DNA of 64,000 nt from Aureivirga marina (GTDB lineage: Bacteria > Bacteroidota > Bacteroidia > Flavobacteriales > Flavobacteriaceae). The first letter of the stretch is position 1; the number at the start of each line of letters is the position of its first letter. Positions 1-8,865 of the stretch are shown here, one piece after another. The notes below the pieces were generated by a model. That model was given only the letters and a program-made list of their open reading frames with translations, did no database searches and was not told the origin of the DNA. A program made the translations under genes and the position numbers. The stretch covers positions 124,001-188,000 of the forward strand of contig NZ_JADPIB010000004.1 of the NCBI RefSeq assembly GCF_015767265.1, given 5' to 3'.

Positions 1-1
1 T

Positions 2-430
2 ATTTTTGTTCAAAATGATTTTGTAAGTGAGTTATTAAATCCTGGATTTATTTCTTTTTTAATCGAAAACAAAAATGCAGTTTTAATTATTGAAGACGCT
101 GAAAAAGTGATTATGAAAAGGGAACATTCTGGACAAAATTCAGTGGTTTCTACAATTTTACAATTGACAGATGGATTGTTTAGTGATTATTTAAATATTC
201 GAATTATTTGTACATTTAATTCTGAATTAGATAAAATCGATAAAGCGCTTTTACGAAAAGGAAGAATGATTGCTTATTATGATTTTAAGAAATTATCTGT
301 GGAAAAATCAAATGTTCTTTTAGAAGAAATGGATTGTGAACAAACTTTTGAAGAATTGACATTAGCGGAAATATTTAATTATAAAAAGAAGAATTACCAA
401 CAAGAAGAAAAAATGAAAATAGGGTTTTAA
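2..430 (+). CDS. AAA-family ATPase, C-terminal part (cut by window start)
   Basis: The reading frame is open from base 2, so only the last 142 residues are visible. They hold the second half of an AAA ATPase module: a Walker B strand (AVLIIEDAE), a sensor-1 type strand (IICTFN) and an arginine-finger-like segment (LLRKGRM), as in BCS1-like or Cdc48-like AAA proteins. The Walker A motif would lie upstream of the window. An internal ATG at 107 is not the real start, because the Walker B motif lies before it. The substrate cannot be told. A hairpin terminator overlaps the stop codon. Confidence 0.75.
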   Translation: MFVQNDFVSELLNPGFISFLIENKNAVLIIEDAEKVIMKREHSGQNSVVSTILQLTDGLFSDYLNIRIICTFNSELDKIDKALLRKGRMIAYYDFKKLSVEKSNVLLEEMDCEQTFEELTLAEIFNYKKKNYQQEEKMKIGF

Positions 431-446
431 AACCCTATTTTTTTAT
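416..446 (+). terminator. Intrinsic terminator overlapping the ATPase stop codon
   Basis: The segment AAAATAGGGTTTT is followed directly by its exact reverse complement and then by a T run. The TAA stop at 428-430 lies in the centre of the palindrome. Confidence 0.75.
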
Positions 447-457
447 ATAAATAATAA

Positions 458-736
458 TTAATTAAAACACAGATTTTCTTCGCTATATTTTAAAGAATAA
501 TTTTTGCTTTCTGATTGCCAGCTTGTTTTTCGATTCATAAATAAAATGCTTTCTGCAATGATGCTTGGAGTAATTTGAACATTTTCTGCCCAAAGACTAA
601 AACGTCGATTAGGTTTTTCTTCTAAACCAATATTTGCTTTCACTTCTGAAGTTTCATTAACTAAATCAACTTTGAAATAATAAACCGTTGAATCAATAGT
701 AATTTTTCGAATCCCTTTCTTTTTTGGTAGTGCCAT
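458..736 (-). CDS. Small hypothetical protein (92 aa)
   Basis: I do not recognise this family. The protein is soluble-looking, with no signal peptide or membrane segment. It has a basic N-terminus (MALPKKKGIRK) followed by an alternating beta-like pattern (KITIDSTVYYFKV) and a Trp-containing middle. It converges on the AAA ATPase gene with only 27 bases between stop codons and is transcribed away from the PepSY gene. Its upstream DNA holds three inverted repeats. The frame is probably real, because the codon pattern matches the neighbours and no better frame covers the interval. Confidence 0.55.
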   Translation of the reverse strand: MALPKKKGIRKITIDSTVYYFKVDLVNETSEVKANIGLEEKPNRRFSLWAENVQITPSIIAESILFMNRKTSWQSESKNYSLKYSEENLCFN

Positions 737-758
737 TTTTTGAAGCTGATTTTAATTA

Positions 759-793
759 GTGTACTATCATTCTCAGCCTTAACGATAGTACAC
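759..793. repeat. Inverted repeat GTGTACTATC ... GATAGTACAC
   Basis: Ten-base arms match perfectly around a 15-base spacer, 23 bases upstream of the leftward 92-aa gene start. It could be an operator or the stem of a leader RNA. There is no T run, so it is not a terminator. Confidence 0.6.
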
Positions 794-840
794 ATGACTT
801 TTTCTTTTCGGGATTAGCAATTCTCCCACTTTAGCGTAAA

Positions 841-871
841 TAATTATGAATTGATGTGTATTTCATAATTA
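841..871. repeat. Inverted repeat TAATTATGAA ... TTCATAATTA
   Basis: Ten-base arms match perfectly around an 11-base spacer (21 bp centre to centre, two helical turns). This is the geometry of a site for a dimeric regulator. It lies in the divergent region between the 92-aa and PepSY genes. Confidence 0.55.
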
Positions 872-1128
872 CATTGCAAAGATGAAAAGTAAGTGCGCAG
901 TCTTTTTGCGCAGTAGAATTTTTTTTCAAAAAAATAGGAATTTTATGCACTTTTATGATATTTATATTTTGTTTTTAAAATTAAATTGAGCAGAATTTGC
1001 TGTTTGAAGCCTTAATTTGGTTGTTTAAAGGATTTTTTTTTACATAAAATAGAATAGTTTATTCTTTGTAATAAATTTAAAATATCCAGTATAGATTATA
1101 GTTCTATATGATAATGAAATAATACAAA

Positions 1129-1644
1129 ATGAGTAAGAATAAAAAAGTTCCGTATTATGTACGATTAATACATAGATATCTTGGTTTTTTTCTAGCAGGG
1201 ATTATGTCTGTTTATGCAATAAGTGGAGTTGTGCTTATTTTTAGAAATACAGATTTTTTAAAATATGAACAATCTGTTGAACGAAAAATTAAAACAGATT
1301 TGAAAAAAGAAAAACTCGGTAAGGCCTTGCGTATAAGAAATCTTGAAATTACGAAAATTGAAGGAAATCTTATCTATTTTAAACAAGGAGTTTATAATAA
1401 GCAAACAGGAGTTGCAAACTATACAAAAAAAGATTTAGCTCCCGCATTAAAAAAGTTGAATCAATTACATAAGTCAACTACGAATACACCTTTGTATTGG
1501 TTGAACATATTTTTTGGATTTTCACTTTTATTCTTTTCTCTTTCTGCTTTTTGGATGTATTTACCTAAAGCTAAAATTTTTCGAAAAGGATTATATTTTG
1601 CTTTTGGAGGAATTGTTTTAACATTGCTACTTCTTTTTATGTAG
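1129..1644 (+). CDS. PepSY-associated membrane protein, short form
   Basis: The protein has 171 residues and three predicted membrane segments (about 18-39, 122-142 and 154-171). The segment RLIHRYLGFF just before the first helix is typical of PepSY-TM proteins, which carry a His at this place. A soluble loop of about 80 residues lies between helices 1 and 2. Full PepSY-TM proteins are about twice as long and often sit near iron-uptake genes. None is seen here. The gene appears monocistronic, with a terminator directly after the stop. The family is likely; the exact role is unknown. Confidence 0.65.
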   Translation: MSKNKKVPYYVRLIHRYLGFFLAGIMSVYAISGVVLIFRNTDFLKYEQSVERKIKTDLKKEKLGKALRIRNLEITKIEGNLIYFKQGVYNKQTGVANYTKKDLAPALKKLNQLHKSTTNTPLYWLNIFFGFSLLFFSLSAFWMYLPKAKIFRKGLYFAFGGIVLTLLLLFM

Positions 1645-1645
1645 T

Positions 1646-1669
1646 AATTCTGAAAAGAGAATTTTTTTT
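1646..1669 (+). terminator. Terminator after the PepSY gene
   Basis: The stem AATTCT/AGAATT with a GAAAAG loop is followed by eight T residues, two bases after the stop codon. Confidence 0.65.
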
Positions 1670-1756
1670 CAAAAAAAAGACTTCTTTTTCTCTTTTTTTA
1701 AAGAATTCATTGATTTTAGAGTATTTTTACCTTTTGAAAATAGAATTCTATAGTTT

Positions 1757-2992
1757 ATGACAACATTATTTTTAAACATAAAAGAATTATTACAAACGGA
1801 AGATGCACCAAGAAAAATGGTTTCTGGTGCCGAAATGAAAAATTTACCAACAATCAAGAATGCTTATCTTTTAATTGAAGATGATGAAATTCGAGATTTT
1901 GGTTCTATGGAAAATTTACCGAAAATTAATGCAGATAAAACAGTTGATGCTTCGGGGAAAATTATTTTACCAACTTGGGTAGATAGTCATACACATATTG
2001 TTTATGCTGGAAATAGAGAACAAGAATTTGTAGATAGAATTAATGGATTGAGTTATGAAGAAATAGCAAACAGAGGAGGAGGAATCTTAAATTCAGCAAA
2101 AAAACTACAAGAAACTTCAGAAGAGGAATTATTCGAACAATCTAGAAAAAGACTAGAAGAAGTAATGGCTTTAGGAACTGGAGCTGTAGAAATTAAATCG
2201 GGTTATGGATTGACTTTAGATGCAGAGTTAAAAATGCTTCGAGTGATTAAACGATTAAAAGAAACTTACGATTTACCAATAAAAGCAACTTTTTTAGGAG
2301 CACATGCAGTTCCAGCAAATTATAAAGGAAACAAAGATGGTTACATGGATTATGTAATTAATGAAATGATGCCAAAAGTTGCAGAAGAGAATTTAGCTGA
2401 ATTTGTAGATATTTTCTGTGAAACAGGATATTTTTCTGTTGAAGATACAGACAAACTTTTAGAAGCTGGAAAAAAATATGGATTAATTCCAAAAATTCAT
2501 GTAAATCAATTTACTGCAATTGGTGGAGTACAATCTGGAGTGAAATATGAAGCTTTATCTGTTGATCATTTGGAAGAAATGAGAGAAGAAGATATTGAGA
2601 TTTTAAAGGGAAGTAAAACAATGCCAGTTGCACTTCCATCTTGTTCTTATTTTTTAAGTATTCCATATACACCTGCAAGAAAAATGATTGATGCAGGATT
2701 ACCTTTAGCTTTAGCAACAGATTATAATCCAGGATCTACACCTTCTGGAAATATGAATTTTGTAGTTGCTACAGCATGTATTAAAATGAAAATGACACCA
2801 GAAGAAGCTATTAATGCAGCAACAATTAATGGAGCTTATGCAATGGGAATTTCTGATACACATGGAAGTATTTGTAAAGGAAAAAAAGCAAATTTTATGT
2901 TGACGAAAGAAATTCCTTCTTATGGATTTATTCCTTATTCTTTTGGAAGTAATTGTATTGAGAAAGTATTTATAAATGGTAAAGAAATCTAA
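1757..2992 (+). CDS. hutI: Imidazolonepropionase
   Basis: This enzyme hydrolyses 4-imidazolone-5-propanoate to N-formimidoyl-L-glutamate, the third step of histidine degradation, in the cytoplasm. The 411 residues are the normal length for this amidohydrolase-fold enzyme. Metal ligands are visible at H78 and H80 (VDSHTH), H248 (KIHVNQF) and D322 (ATDYNPGS), with H271 (VDHLE) as the further active-site His. These positions agree well with known bacterial HutI. hutG follows one base after the stop codon, so the two genes form an operon. The genes for histidase (hutH) and urocanase (hutU) are not in this window. Confidence 0.95.
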   Translation: MTTLFLNIKELLQTEDAPRKMVSGAEMKNLPTIKNAYLLIEDDEIRDFGSMENLPKINADKTVDASGKIILPTWVDSHTHIVYAGNREQEFVDRINGLSYEEIANRGGGILNSAKKLQETSEEELFEQSRKRLEEVMALGTGAVEIKSGYGLTLDAELKMLRVIKRLKETYDLPIKATFLGAHAVPANYKGNKDGYMDYVINEMMPKVAEENLAEFVDIFCETGYFSVEDTDKLLEAGKKYGLIPKIHVNQFTAIGGVQSGVKYEALSVDHLEEMREEDIEILKGSKTMPVALPSCSYFLSIPYTPARKMIDAGLPLALATDYNPGSTPSGNMNFVVATACIKMKMTPEEAINAATINGAYAMGISDTHGSICKGKKANFMLTKEIPSYGFIPYSFGSNCIEKVFINGKEI

Positions 2993-2993
2993 G

Positions 2994-4028
2994 ATGGAAA
3001 GATTAGTAGTTTATAATAAAAAAACAATTGCTTCTTATATCTCAAAAAGAAAAGGAGAAACAAAATATGGAGAAGTTGTTCAATTTCTTGAAAACCCTGA
3101 AGAAATTGAATCTTGTTTATTGAATTCTTCTGCTGAATTTGTCTTACTAGGAGTTCCAGAAGATATTGGAGTTCGAGCAAATCATGGAAGACCTGGAGCA
3201 ACAGGAGCTTGGGAAGTTTCCTTAAAAGCTTTGTTAAATACACAGGATAATAAGTTTAATAGAGCAGAGAAATTATTAATTCTTGGGCATTTAGATTTTT
3301 CGAAAGAAATAGAAGAGATGGATGCAGTTGATTTTTCAGAAAAAGAACATTTTGAAAGAGCAAATGAATTGGTTTCTTTTATTGATGAAGAAGTTACGAA
3401 AACCGTTAAAGCAATTGCAGATGCAGGAAAAACACCAATTGTAATAGGAGGTGGGCATAACAATGCTTATGGTTGTATTAAAGGAACAGCTTTGGCGTTT
3501 GGAAGAGCAGTGAATTCTATAAATTTTGATGCACATTCAGATTTTAGAAGTTTAGAAGGAAGACATAGTGGAAATGGATTTAGTTATGCATTTGAAGAAG
3601 GTTTTTTAAGTAAATATTTTATGTTTGGAATTCATGAGAACTATACTTCAGCGACTATTTTAAAAACATTTAAAAAGCATAAGAAAAAACTAAAATATGT
3701 AACTTTTGAATCTATCGAAGTGGAAAGAGATAATTTCTTTGATGAACAAATGCGTAGAGCGACAATGTTTATTGAGAAGAAACCTTTTGGAATCGAAATT
3801 GATTTGGATGCAATTCAAAGTTTTCCATCTTCAGCAATGGCTCCAAGTGGATTTTCAGTGAATAAAGCAAGAAGATTTGTTTCCTATTTAGGATTACAAT
3901 CGAATGCTTCTTATTTACATATTTGTGAAGGAGCTCCAGTTTTAGGAGAAAAAGGACAAGAAATGCAAGTAGGGAAGTTGATAAGCTTTTTAGTTACCGA
4001 TTTTATTAAATCGAAATCGTTTTCTTAA
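2994..4028 (+). CDS. hutG: Formimidoylglutamase (arginase-family ureohydrolase)
   Basis: The enzyme hydrolyses N-formimidoyl-L-glutamate to glutamate and formamide, the last step of histidine degradation. The arginase-fold manganese site is visible in order: GGGHNN, NFDAHSDFR and GIEIDLDAI. An ATG at 2976 lies in the same frame but inside hutI. I prefer the ATG at 2994, one base after the hutI stop, which gives 344 residues and fits translational coupling. Placement behind hutI supports formimidoylglutamase rather than agmatinase or arginase. A 14-bp hairpin terminates the operon. Confidence 0.88.
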   Translation: MERLVVYNKKTIASYISKRKGETKYGEVVQFLENPEEIESCLLNSSAEFVLLGVPEDIGVRANHGRPGATGAWEVSLKALLNTQDNKFNRAEKLLILGHLDFSKEIEEMDAVDFSEKEHFERANELVSFIDEEVTKTVKAIADAGKTPIVIGGGHNNAYGCIKGTALAFGRAVNSINFDAHSDFRSLEGRHSGNGFSYAFEEGFLSKYFMFGIHENYTSATILKTFKKHKKKLKYVTFESIEVERDNFFDEQMRRATMFIEKKPFGIEIDLDAIQSFPSSAMAPSGFSVNKARRFVSYLGLQSNASYLHICEGAPVLGEKGQEMQVGKLISFLVTDFIKSKSFS

Positions 4029-4045
4029 TAAAAAATATAAAAAAT

Positions 4046-4079
4046 AAAAAGAGCACATTAATTAAAATGTGCTCTTTTT
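4046..4079. terminator. Bidirectional terminator between hutG and the chitinase gene
   Basis: A perfect 14-bp stem (AAAAAGAGCACATT and its complement) with an AATTAA loop lies between convergent genes. A T run on one side and an A run on the other let it serve both strands. Confidence 0.85.
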
Positions 4080-4125
4080 GTCTTCAATAAAAAATTAAAC
4101 TAAACAAATATTTTCTTTACATATA

Positions 4126-5610
4126 TTATTCTTCGTTACAATCTTCAACGAATTCCCAAACATCATTTTGTCCTGGAATTTCCCCTGGATTCGCATACCA
4201 TTTATTTTGCCAGATTTTTCCGTTATGGTATACCTTAGTTCCAGCGTTTGCATACGTTAAAGTTTCTTTATAATCAGGAATTCCACAGTGTTTTCCTCCG
4301 CCTTCTTCTCCGCTACAATCTGTTGCACCACCAGTATAAGTCATCATTTCAAAGTTGTTTGCTTGGGAAATAGCACTACTTTTTGAACTTCCGTTTAATA
4401 CTTTTGAAGCAACATTTAAGTAAGAATAAGATGAAGAAGAACCACCACCTAATAATAATTGCCAAATCATAACACCATCTAATTGACCTTGTCTATCTGG
4501 GTGTTCAGAAATATGCTCTGCTAAATCAGCAACATTTTCGTGTGTATATGTATAATATGGTCCCCAAGGTTCGTTTGGATAATGTGTTCCAGCAGCAATT
4601 TTAAATCCGTATGTTTTTGCATAATGAGCATAAGCATCATACATGATTGTTCTATTTTGACTTCCTCCAGTATTATATCCTTGATAAGCAATTAAATCAA
4701 TTTTATCACCAACAGCTTGGATTACAGGAATCATATGTCCAGTTGAGGTAAATCCGTATAAATTAATTCCGTTAGTTTGTGCAGAACCAACATAAAGATT
4801 TGCATCACTTTCTCCAGTTATAGTATTTCTATTTTCATAAGCATAAGGAGAGTTTGGGTCGTTATTTAATTGTCCACCGATTGCACCTACACCAGCAGGA
4901 GCACAAGCTAGAATGTATTTTTCTTTAGGCATGATTGCTCTAGAATTGTTAAAGAAATCGATAAAATGTTGTACATTTTCTGGGTTTCCAATTCCTGCAA
5001 AAGATCCATCAGGTTCGTAATCCCAATCAATTCCTGCAAATCCCATATCATCCACTAAATCTTTAATTTGGTTATAATTTATATTGTAAGTATCTGGAGC
5101 ATTCCAATAAGTTTCTCCTCCAATAGAAAGAATCACACGAATTCCTTTATTTTTAAGAGCATTTACACTTTCTACTAAAGTACATCCGTCATAAGGAACT
5201 TCAATTCCAGTTTGTGAAATATCATAAGAACCTTTTACATAAGTTAAATTTGGTTTTGCAAAAGAAAGGAATACATAATTTACGTAAGAAGGGATTTCAC
5301 GTAATTTAGAATTTTGTTCTGAAGTTACATAATTTTCAGACCAAGAAGGGAAGTAAGCTAATACGACAGGACTTGTCATTGGGTCTAAATCTGGAACTTC
5401 TCCATCATCACCATCGTCGCCATCATCACCATCACCTGGATCTTGATCATCTGGATCGTCTGGGTCATCGGGATCTGTATTGTCTGGATCATCTGGATTG
5501 TCAGGGTTTTCAATGTTGTCGTCTGGTGGAGTTGTGATTACATCGTCTTCGCTACAAGAAATAGCTACAAAAACGAATAAAATCACAAAAAGTTTTGATA
5601 CGTATTTCAT
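4126..5610 (-). CDS. GH18 chitinase-like lipoprotein with C-terminal chitin-binding module
   Basis: This is a surface or periplasmic glycoside hydrolase of family 18. The start at 5610 (MKYVSKLF) is preferred to an in-frame ATG 33 bases upstream, because it begins a normal lipoprotein signal with lipobox Cys19 (VAISC). Residues 25-75 are a very acidic Asp/Pro/Gly linker. The catalytic barrel starts near residue 80. It has the GH18 SIGG motif near 162 and the active-site motif FAGIDWDYE with D195, D197 and E199. The last 40 residues have the Trp/Tyr pattern of a CBM5/12 chitin-binding module (KIWQNKWYANPG). Expected action is on chitin or related GlcNAc polymers, though endo-N-acetylglucosaminidase activity is also possible in GH18. 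Confidence 0.88.
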   Translation of the reverse strand: MKYVSKLFVILFVFVAISCSEDDVITTPPDDNIENPDNPDDPDNTDPDDPDDPDDQDPGDGDDGDDGDDGEVPDLDPMTSPVVLAYFPSWSENYVTSEQNSKLREIPSYVNYVFLSFAKPNLTYVKGSYDISQTGIEVPYDGCTLVESVNALKNKGIRVILSIGGETYWNAPDTYNINYNQIKDLVDDMGFAGIDWDYEPDGSFAGIGNPENVQHFIDFFNNSRAIMPKEKYILACAPAGVGAIGGQLNNDPNSPYAYENRNTITGESDANLYVGSAQTNGINLYGFTSTGHMIPVIQAVGDKIDLIAYQGYNTGGSQNRTIMYDAYAHYAKTYGFKIAAGTHYPNEPWGPYYTYTHENVADLAEHISEHPDRQGQLDGVMIWQLLLGGGSSSSYSYLNVASKVLNGSSKSSAISQANNFEMMTYTGGATDCSGEEGGGKHCGIPDYKETLTYANAGTKVYHNGKIWQNKWYANPGEIPGQNDVWEFVEDCNEE

Positions 5611-5842
5611 AATCTTCAAATATGTTAATTGGTTTTTGCACAAGTTGAAAATACTGTACCAAAAAATTAAGTTTTAAGATAAAATAGTATCGGTTTGAAT
5701 TTTTAATTTAAAGTGATTAATTAAGTATTAATAGCTTATTATTTGTTTATTAGAAAATTATGAAAATTTAAGATTGAAATGTTAAAATTTTTTTTTAACA
5801 TTTCAATACTATATTAACATTTTAAAATTATCAATTTAACAT

Positions 5843-6013
5843 TTAGAAATTTCTAACTTCTATTGTTTTTTGTTCTGGTTCAAATCCTTGAACGAATTTA
5901 TAAAGTGGAACAAAAACTAAAATTGCTACTAAAATCATAAAAACGATTTTAACAAATAATGGAACCTTTTTCCTTGTCGGAAGTTCTGTCGGAAATAAAT
6001 CAATCTTTTTCAT
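5843..6013 (-). CDS. Small single-pass membrane protein (56 aa)
   Basis: A short frame begins MKKIDLFPTELPTRKKVP and continues into one strongly hydrophobic helix (about residues 20-40, KIVFMILVAILVFVPLY), ending in a charged tail. It has a positively charged segment before the helix and an intact start and stop. It stands alone between the chitinase gene and the methyltransferase gene on the same strand. I do not recognise a family. The helix and charge distribution make a real small membrane protein more likely than chance. Confidence 0.5.
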   Translation of the reverse strand: MKKIDLFPTELPTRKKVPLFVKIVFMILVAILVFVPLYKFVQGFEPEQKTIEVRNF

Positions 6014-6076
6014 AATTATTGAATTTAAAGGTTACTACTACAGATTTAGTTGTAAAAAATTAGAATTCTTTACAAA

Positions 6077-6727
6077 TTATTTTTTAATTCCCTTGAATAA
6101 ACAAACACAACCAATGATTTTCATTGTATATTCATCAAAGCGTTTTTTAAGGTTTTCTTCCAAATCTTCATATGTATCATTTTCATTAGAAAAAATTCCT
6201 TTTTTATTGTAGAAATCCATTAATTTTTGTGCTTTTTTCGAGCGTTTAATATTTCCTTGAAGAATTGTTGAACCAAAAATAACTCCGTTTTTATTTAAGA
6301 TTGGAAGAAGATTGTCAAAAACAATAGATTTTTCAGAAATTGTTCCTGGAAGACAATGGAGAAGATAATTGATAGAAATAGAATCAAACGGATTAATTTG
6401 AAACTGAATTGGTTCTAAAATATTTTGAATAAAAGTTACAGGTTTTAAATCTTTTGCATTTTCTGCAGCAACATTTAAACTATTTTTGTTTAAATCCATT
6501 AAAACCAAACGCGTATTTTCAGGAAAATTACAATTTTTCAAATAATATCCAGTTCCTACACCAACATCCAAATGATTGTTGGTAAGATTTGCATTGTAAA
6601 GAGAAATTAAGTTTTTCGTTGGGCATTTCCAGATATATGTATTGGAAATTTTTAAAACCAACAAATCGTAAATGAATAACAATGCTTTTGTATATGCTGC
6701 CTGTCCTTTTCTAACATCTTCATCCAT
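6077..6727 (-). CDS. Class I SAM-dependent methyltransferase
   Basis: The Rossmann-fold SAM-binding motif I is clear (HLDVGVGTGYYL near residue 55), followed by the acidic motif II strand (LVLMDLN) and a motif with ILEPIQF at the substrate side. The ATG at 6727 (MDEDVRKGQAAYTK) is preferred over the longer frame from 6772, because related proteins begin with this acidic segment followed by the KGQAAY motif. The substrate is unknown; the general architecture is that of small-molecule methyltransferases. The gene stands alone on its strand. Confidence 0.75.
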   Translation of the reverse strand: MDEDVRKGQAAYTKALLFIYDLLVLKISNTYIWKCPTKNLISLYNANLTNNHLDVGVGTGYYLKNCNFPENTRLVLMDLNKNSLNVAAENAKDLKPVTFIQNILEPIQFQINPFDSISINYLLHCLPGTISEKSIVFDNLLPILNKNGVIFGSTILQGNIKRSKKAQKLMDFYNKKGIFSNENDTYEDLEENLKKRFDEYTMKIIGCVCLFKGIKK

Positions 6728-6885
6728 ACAAAACTGATTTTCAATTTTACAGAATATCAAAGTTATTTTCAAAAACTAAGTTTTGACGTTAAAAAAGATG
6801 TAATATTTTATAGTTTTACAAAAATTTAATATTTCTAGAAGTTAAATTTTGTGTTGAATTCTAAGAAAATAAATATTGCTTAAAA

Positions 6886-7647
6886 ATGAAGATTAGCTTA
6901 TTAGCAAAAATAGGATTGATTATAAGAAATTATTTTACTTTAATAATTTTAGTTGTTTTATACTTTTCATTTAAATCCATGCAAAATTTATATAAAGAAG
7001 TAGATTTTGTATCGTGGTATTATTTAAATAAAGATTTGAAAACTACTGAAGGAGAAATTTTAGATGTTTTTGCAACAGATATTTATGAAGTGATAGATGA
7101 AGAAGAATATCAGATTGAAGGATTTGAATATTTTTATATTGTAGATGGAAAAAAATATCGTTGGATTTCTTATTCTTATTTAGATTTATATTATCCTGGA
7201 GATAAAATTCAATTGGAATACAATCCAGAAAAACCAGAATTTTCAAAAATTAAAGGAATGATAAATTCACCATCTGATGAATATTTTTTGTTTTGGCTAT
7301 TTGTTTTTTTACTTTTTAGTTTTCTGTTAATTAAAAATTTAAGAAAAGGATATAAAGAATATTTAGAATATAAAACTTGGGAAATTGTTCCATTAAAAAG
7401 AATGAATTGTTTCAGGAAAAATAAGAGAGATCACATTAGAGATTATAGATTTACTTTTGAGTATACAATAAATGAACACAAATGTTTATATGTAATTGAC
7501 ACAATACATTTTGATAAATATGCAAAAAAATCAGAGCAGAATTTCTTTATTGTTTGTAATCCAGAAAAACCAAATTTAGAAAGAAAATTAATCGATAATT
7601 TTTCAATTGTTACTTCTTATTTTTTGAAGAAAGAGAATAATCTTTAA
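6886..7647 (+). CDS. Membrane protein with two DUF3592-like domains
   Basis: There are two predicted membrane helices (about 14-31 and 131-150). Between them is an extracytoplasmic beta-rich domain containing an ILDV...YPGDKIQLEYNPEKPEFS pattern. After the second helix the same pattern recurs (FFIVCNPEKPNLERK). This repeat of a beta domain with a final 'YNPEKP' signature is typical of DUF3592-like proteins. The function is unknown. It is separated from the convergent aspartoacylase-type gene by a shared terminator. Confidence 0.6.
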   Translation: MKISLLAKIGLIIRNYFTLIILVVLYFSFKSMQNLYKEVDFVSWYYLNKDLKTTEGEILDVFATDIYEVIDEEEYQIEGFEYFYIVDGKKYRWISYSYLDLYYPGDKIQLEYNPEKPEFSKIKGMINSPSDEYFLFWLFVFLLFSFLLIKNLRKGYKEYLEYKTWEIVPLKRMNCFRKNKRDHIRDYRFTFEYTINEHKCLYVIDTIHFDKYAKKSEQNFFIVCNPEKPNLERKLIDNFSIVTSYFLKKENNL

Positions 7648-7660
7648 GATATTATATGAA

Positions 7661-7697
7661 AAAAAGCTTTGAATTGTTTTATTTTTCAAAGCTTTTT
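7661..7697. terminator. Bidirectional terminator
   Basis: A 13-bp perfect stem (AAAAAGCTTTGAA / TTCAAAGCTTTTT) with an 11-base loop lies between convergent genes, with A and T runs on the outer ends. Confidence 0.8.
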
Positions 7698-7721
7698 AAA
7701 CTAAAGTATAATTATAAAGAA

Positions 7722-8741
7722 TTATTTCTTTTTTTGAATGTAAGTTGTGTCATCTTCTGTAATACAAGGAATTTCACTTATTTTTTGTCCCAAATGAACA
7801 ATTCTACTTCCAGATTGATTTACAGGATTTACACTTTTTCCAATGATAATTCCATCTTCGGGAGCAAAATATTGTTTTATAACTGTTCCAAATATATCTT
7901 GAGTTTCTGCAATTAATTCTCCCTTTTTAATTTTTTGTTTTAATTCAGGTTTTACAGAAAGTATTCCTCCTTCATCCGTATAATACCAAGAAGAAGTTTC
8001 GCAAAGAATGGTATTTTTTACAGGACATAAAACTTCACCTTCAATCATTTTTAGGAAAAACAAAACATTATGAATTCCAATTAAACTATCTTCAATTACA
8101 TCATATTGAAACAAATTAGGATCTTTTAATTCTAAAGTAATAGAAGGAATTCCTAATCCTTGAGCGTTTCCACGAAGTGTTTTATCATTTGGTGGATTGT
8201 GTAAAATGATGTCTGGATTTTGAAGTCGAGCTAATTTTGAAGTGATAGGATCAGACATGTCAGCTCGGATATAATAAGAATTTACGCGACCAACGCTTGC
8301 TGTGTGTAAATCAATATGGAAATCGAATTTCGAAACAATTCGATCAATAAGACGATTGATATAAAGTTCAGATTGATTTCCATTTGCTTTTCCTGGAGCA
8401 ATTCTGTTTAAATCAACGTCATCATTGAATTTTCGTTGTTCTAATAAATATCCTGGAACATTTGCTACTAAAACGCCGATGATTGTTCCACTTAATTCTT
8501 CAACGTCAATATCATTAAAAAGTTTTTGAATTACAGGAATTCCGTTTAATTCATTTCCATGAAGAGAAGAAGTTAAACCCAAAACAGGACCGTCTTTTTT
8601 ACCTCTTGCAATAAAAATTGGAATTCTGATTGGTTCACCAATTCCGTTATTGATGATGTGTAACCAAACTTTTTTTATACTACCTTTTTTGAATTGTTCA
8701 ATATCAAGGTTGTTTATGGTTGTTTCATTTTTACTATGCAT
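7722..8741 (-). CDS. Succinylglutamate desuccinylase / aspartoacylase family zinc hydrolase
   Basis: This is a carboxypeptidase-like zinc amidohydrolase. The zinc ligands H61 and E64 (HGNE) and H146 (DLHTAS) are present, as is the substrate-binding segment DVDLNR. The C-terminal half carries a beta domain with GGIL and APEDGIIIG segments as in this family. The ATG at 8741 (MHSKNET) gives 339 residues. An in-frame ATG at 8819 would place 26 extra residues inside the terminator of the upstream gene, so it is rejected. Flavobacteria carry such genes without an arginine succinyltransferase pathway nearby, so the acyl-amino-acid substrate is not known. Confidence 0.82.
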   Translation of the reverse strand: MHSKNETTINNLDIEQFKKGSIKKVWLHIINNGIGEPIRIPIFIARGKKDGPVLGLTSSLHGNELNGIPVIQKLFNDIDVEELSGTIIGVLVANVPGYLLEQRKFNDDVDLNRIAPGKANGNQSELYINRLIDRIVSKFDFHIDLHTASVGRVNSYYIRADMSDPITSKLARLQNPDIILHNPPNDKTLRGNAQGLGIPSITLELKDPNLFQYDVIEDSLIGIHNVLFFLKMIEGEVLCPVKNTILCETSSWYYTDEGGILSVKPELKQKIKKGELIAETQDIFGTVIKQYFAPEDGIIIGKSVNPVNQSGSRIVHLGQKISEIPCITEDDTTYIQKKK

Positions 8742-8800
8742 CTTTAATAATTTAAATATCTGATAATCAATAATATAAAAATAATTAAAAAGCTTATAAT

Positions 8801-8837
8801 AAAAAAATAGACTACCCATCTACAAAGGTAGTCTATT
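8801..8837 (-). terminator. Terminator of the PUR-type gene
   Basis: The stem AATAGACTACC / GGTAGTCTATT with a 10-base loop is followed on the minus strand by seven T residues. It ends the DUF3276 gene and separates it from the following aspartoacylase-type gene. Confidence 0.8.
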
Positions 8838-8865
8838 GTAATAATTTAAGAATTAAGAGTAAAAA

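Larger units (their letters stand above)
737..1128. other. Divergent intergenic region with three inverted repeats
   Basis: This 392-base stretch separates the 92-aa gene (leftward) from the PepSY gene (rightward) and contains no credible ORF. It holds a 10-bp perfect inverted repeat at 759-768/784-793, a second at 841-850/862-871 and a short TGCGCA pair at 894-899/907-912. The right half is plain AT-rich DNA. Confidence 0.6.

Noticed and set aside
2511-3536. Several minus-strand frames opposite hutI and hutG
   Set aside because: They are shadows of the two enzymes, which have complete catalytic motifs on the plus strand.
8742-8819. N-terminal extension of the aspartoacylase-type protein
   Set aside because: The extension lies in the terminator of the preceding gene and is a Phe/Tyr-rich sequence unlike the family.
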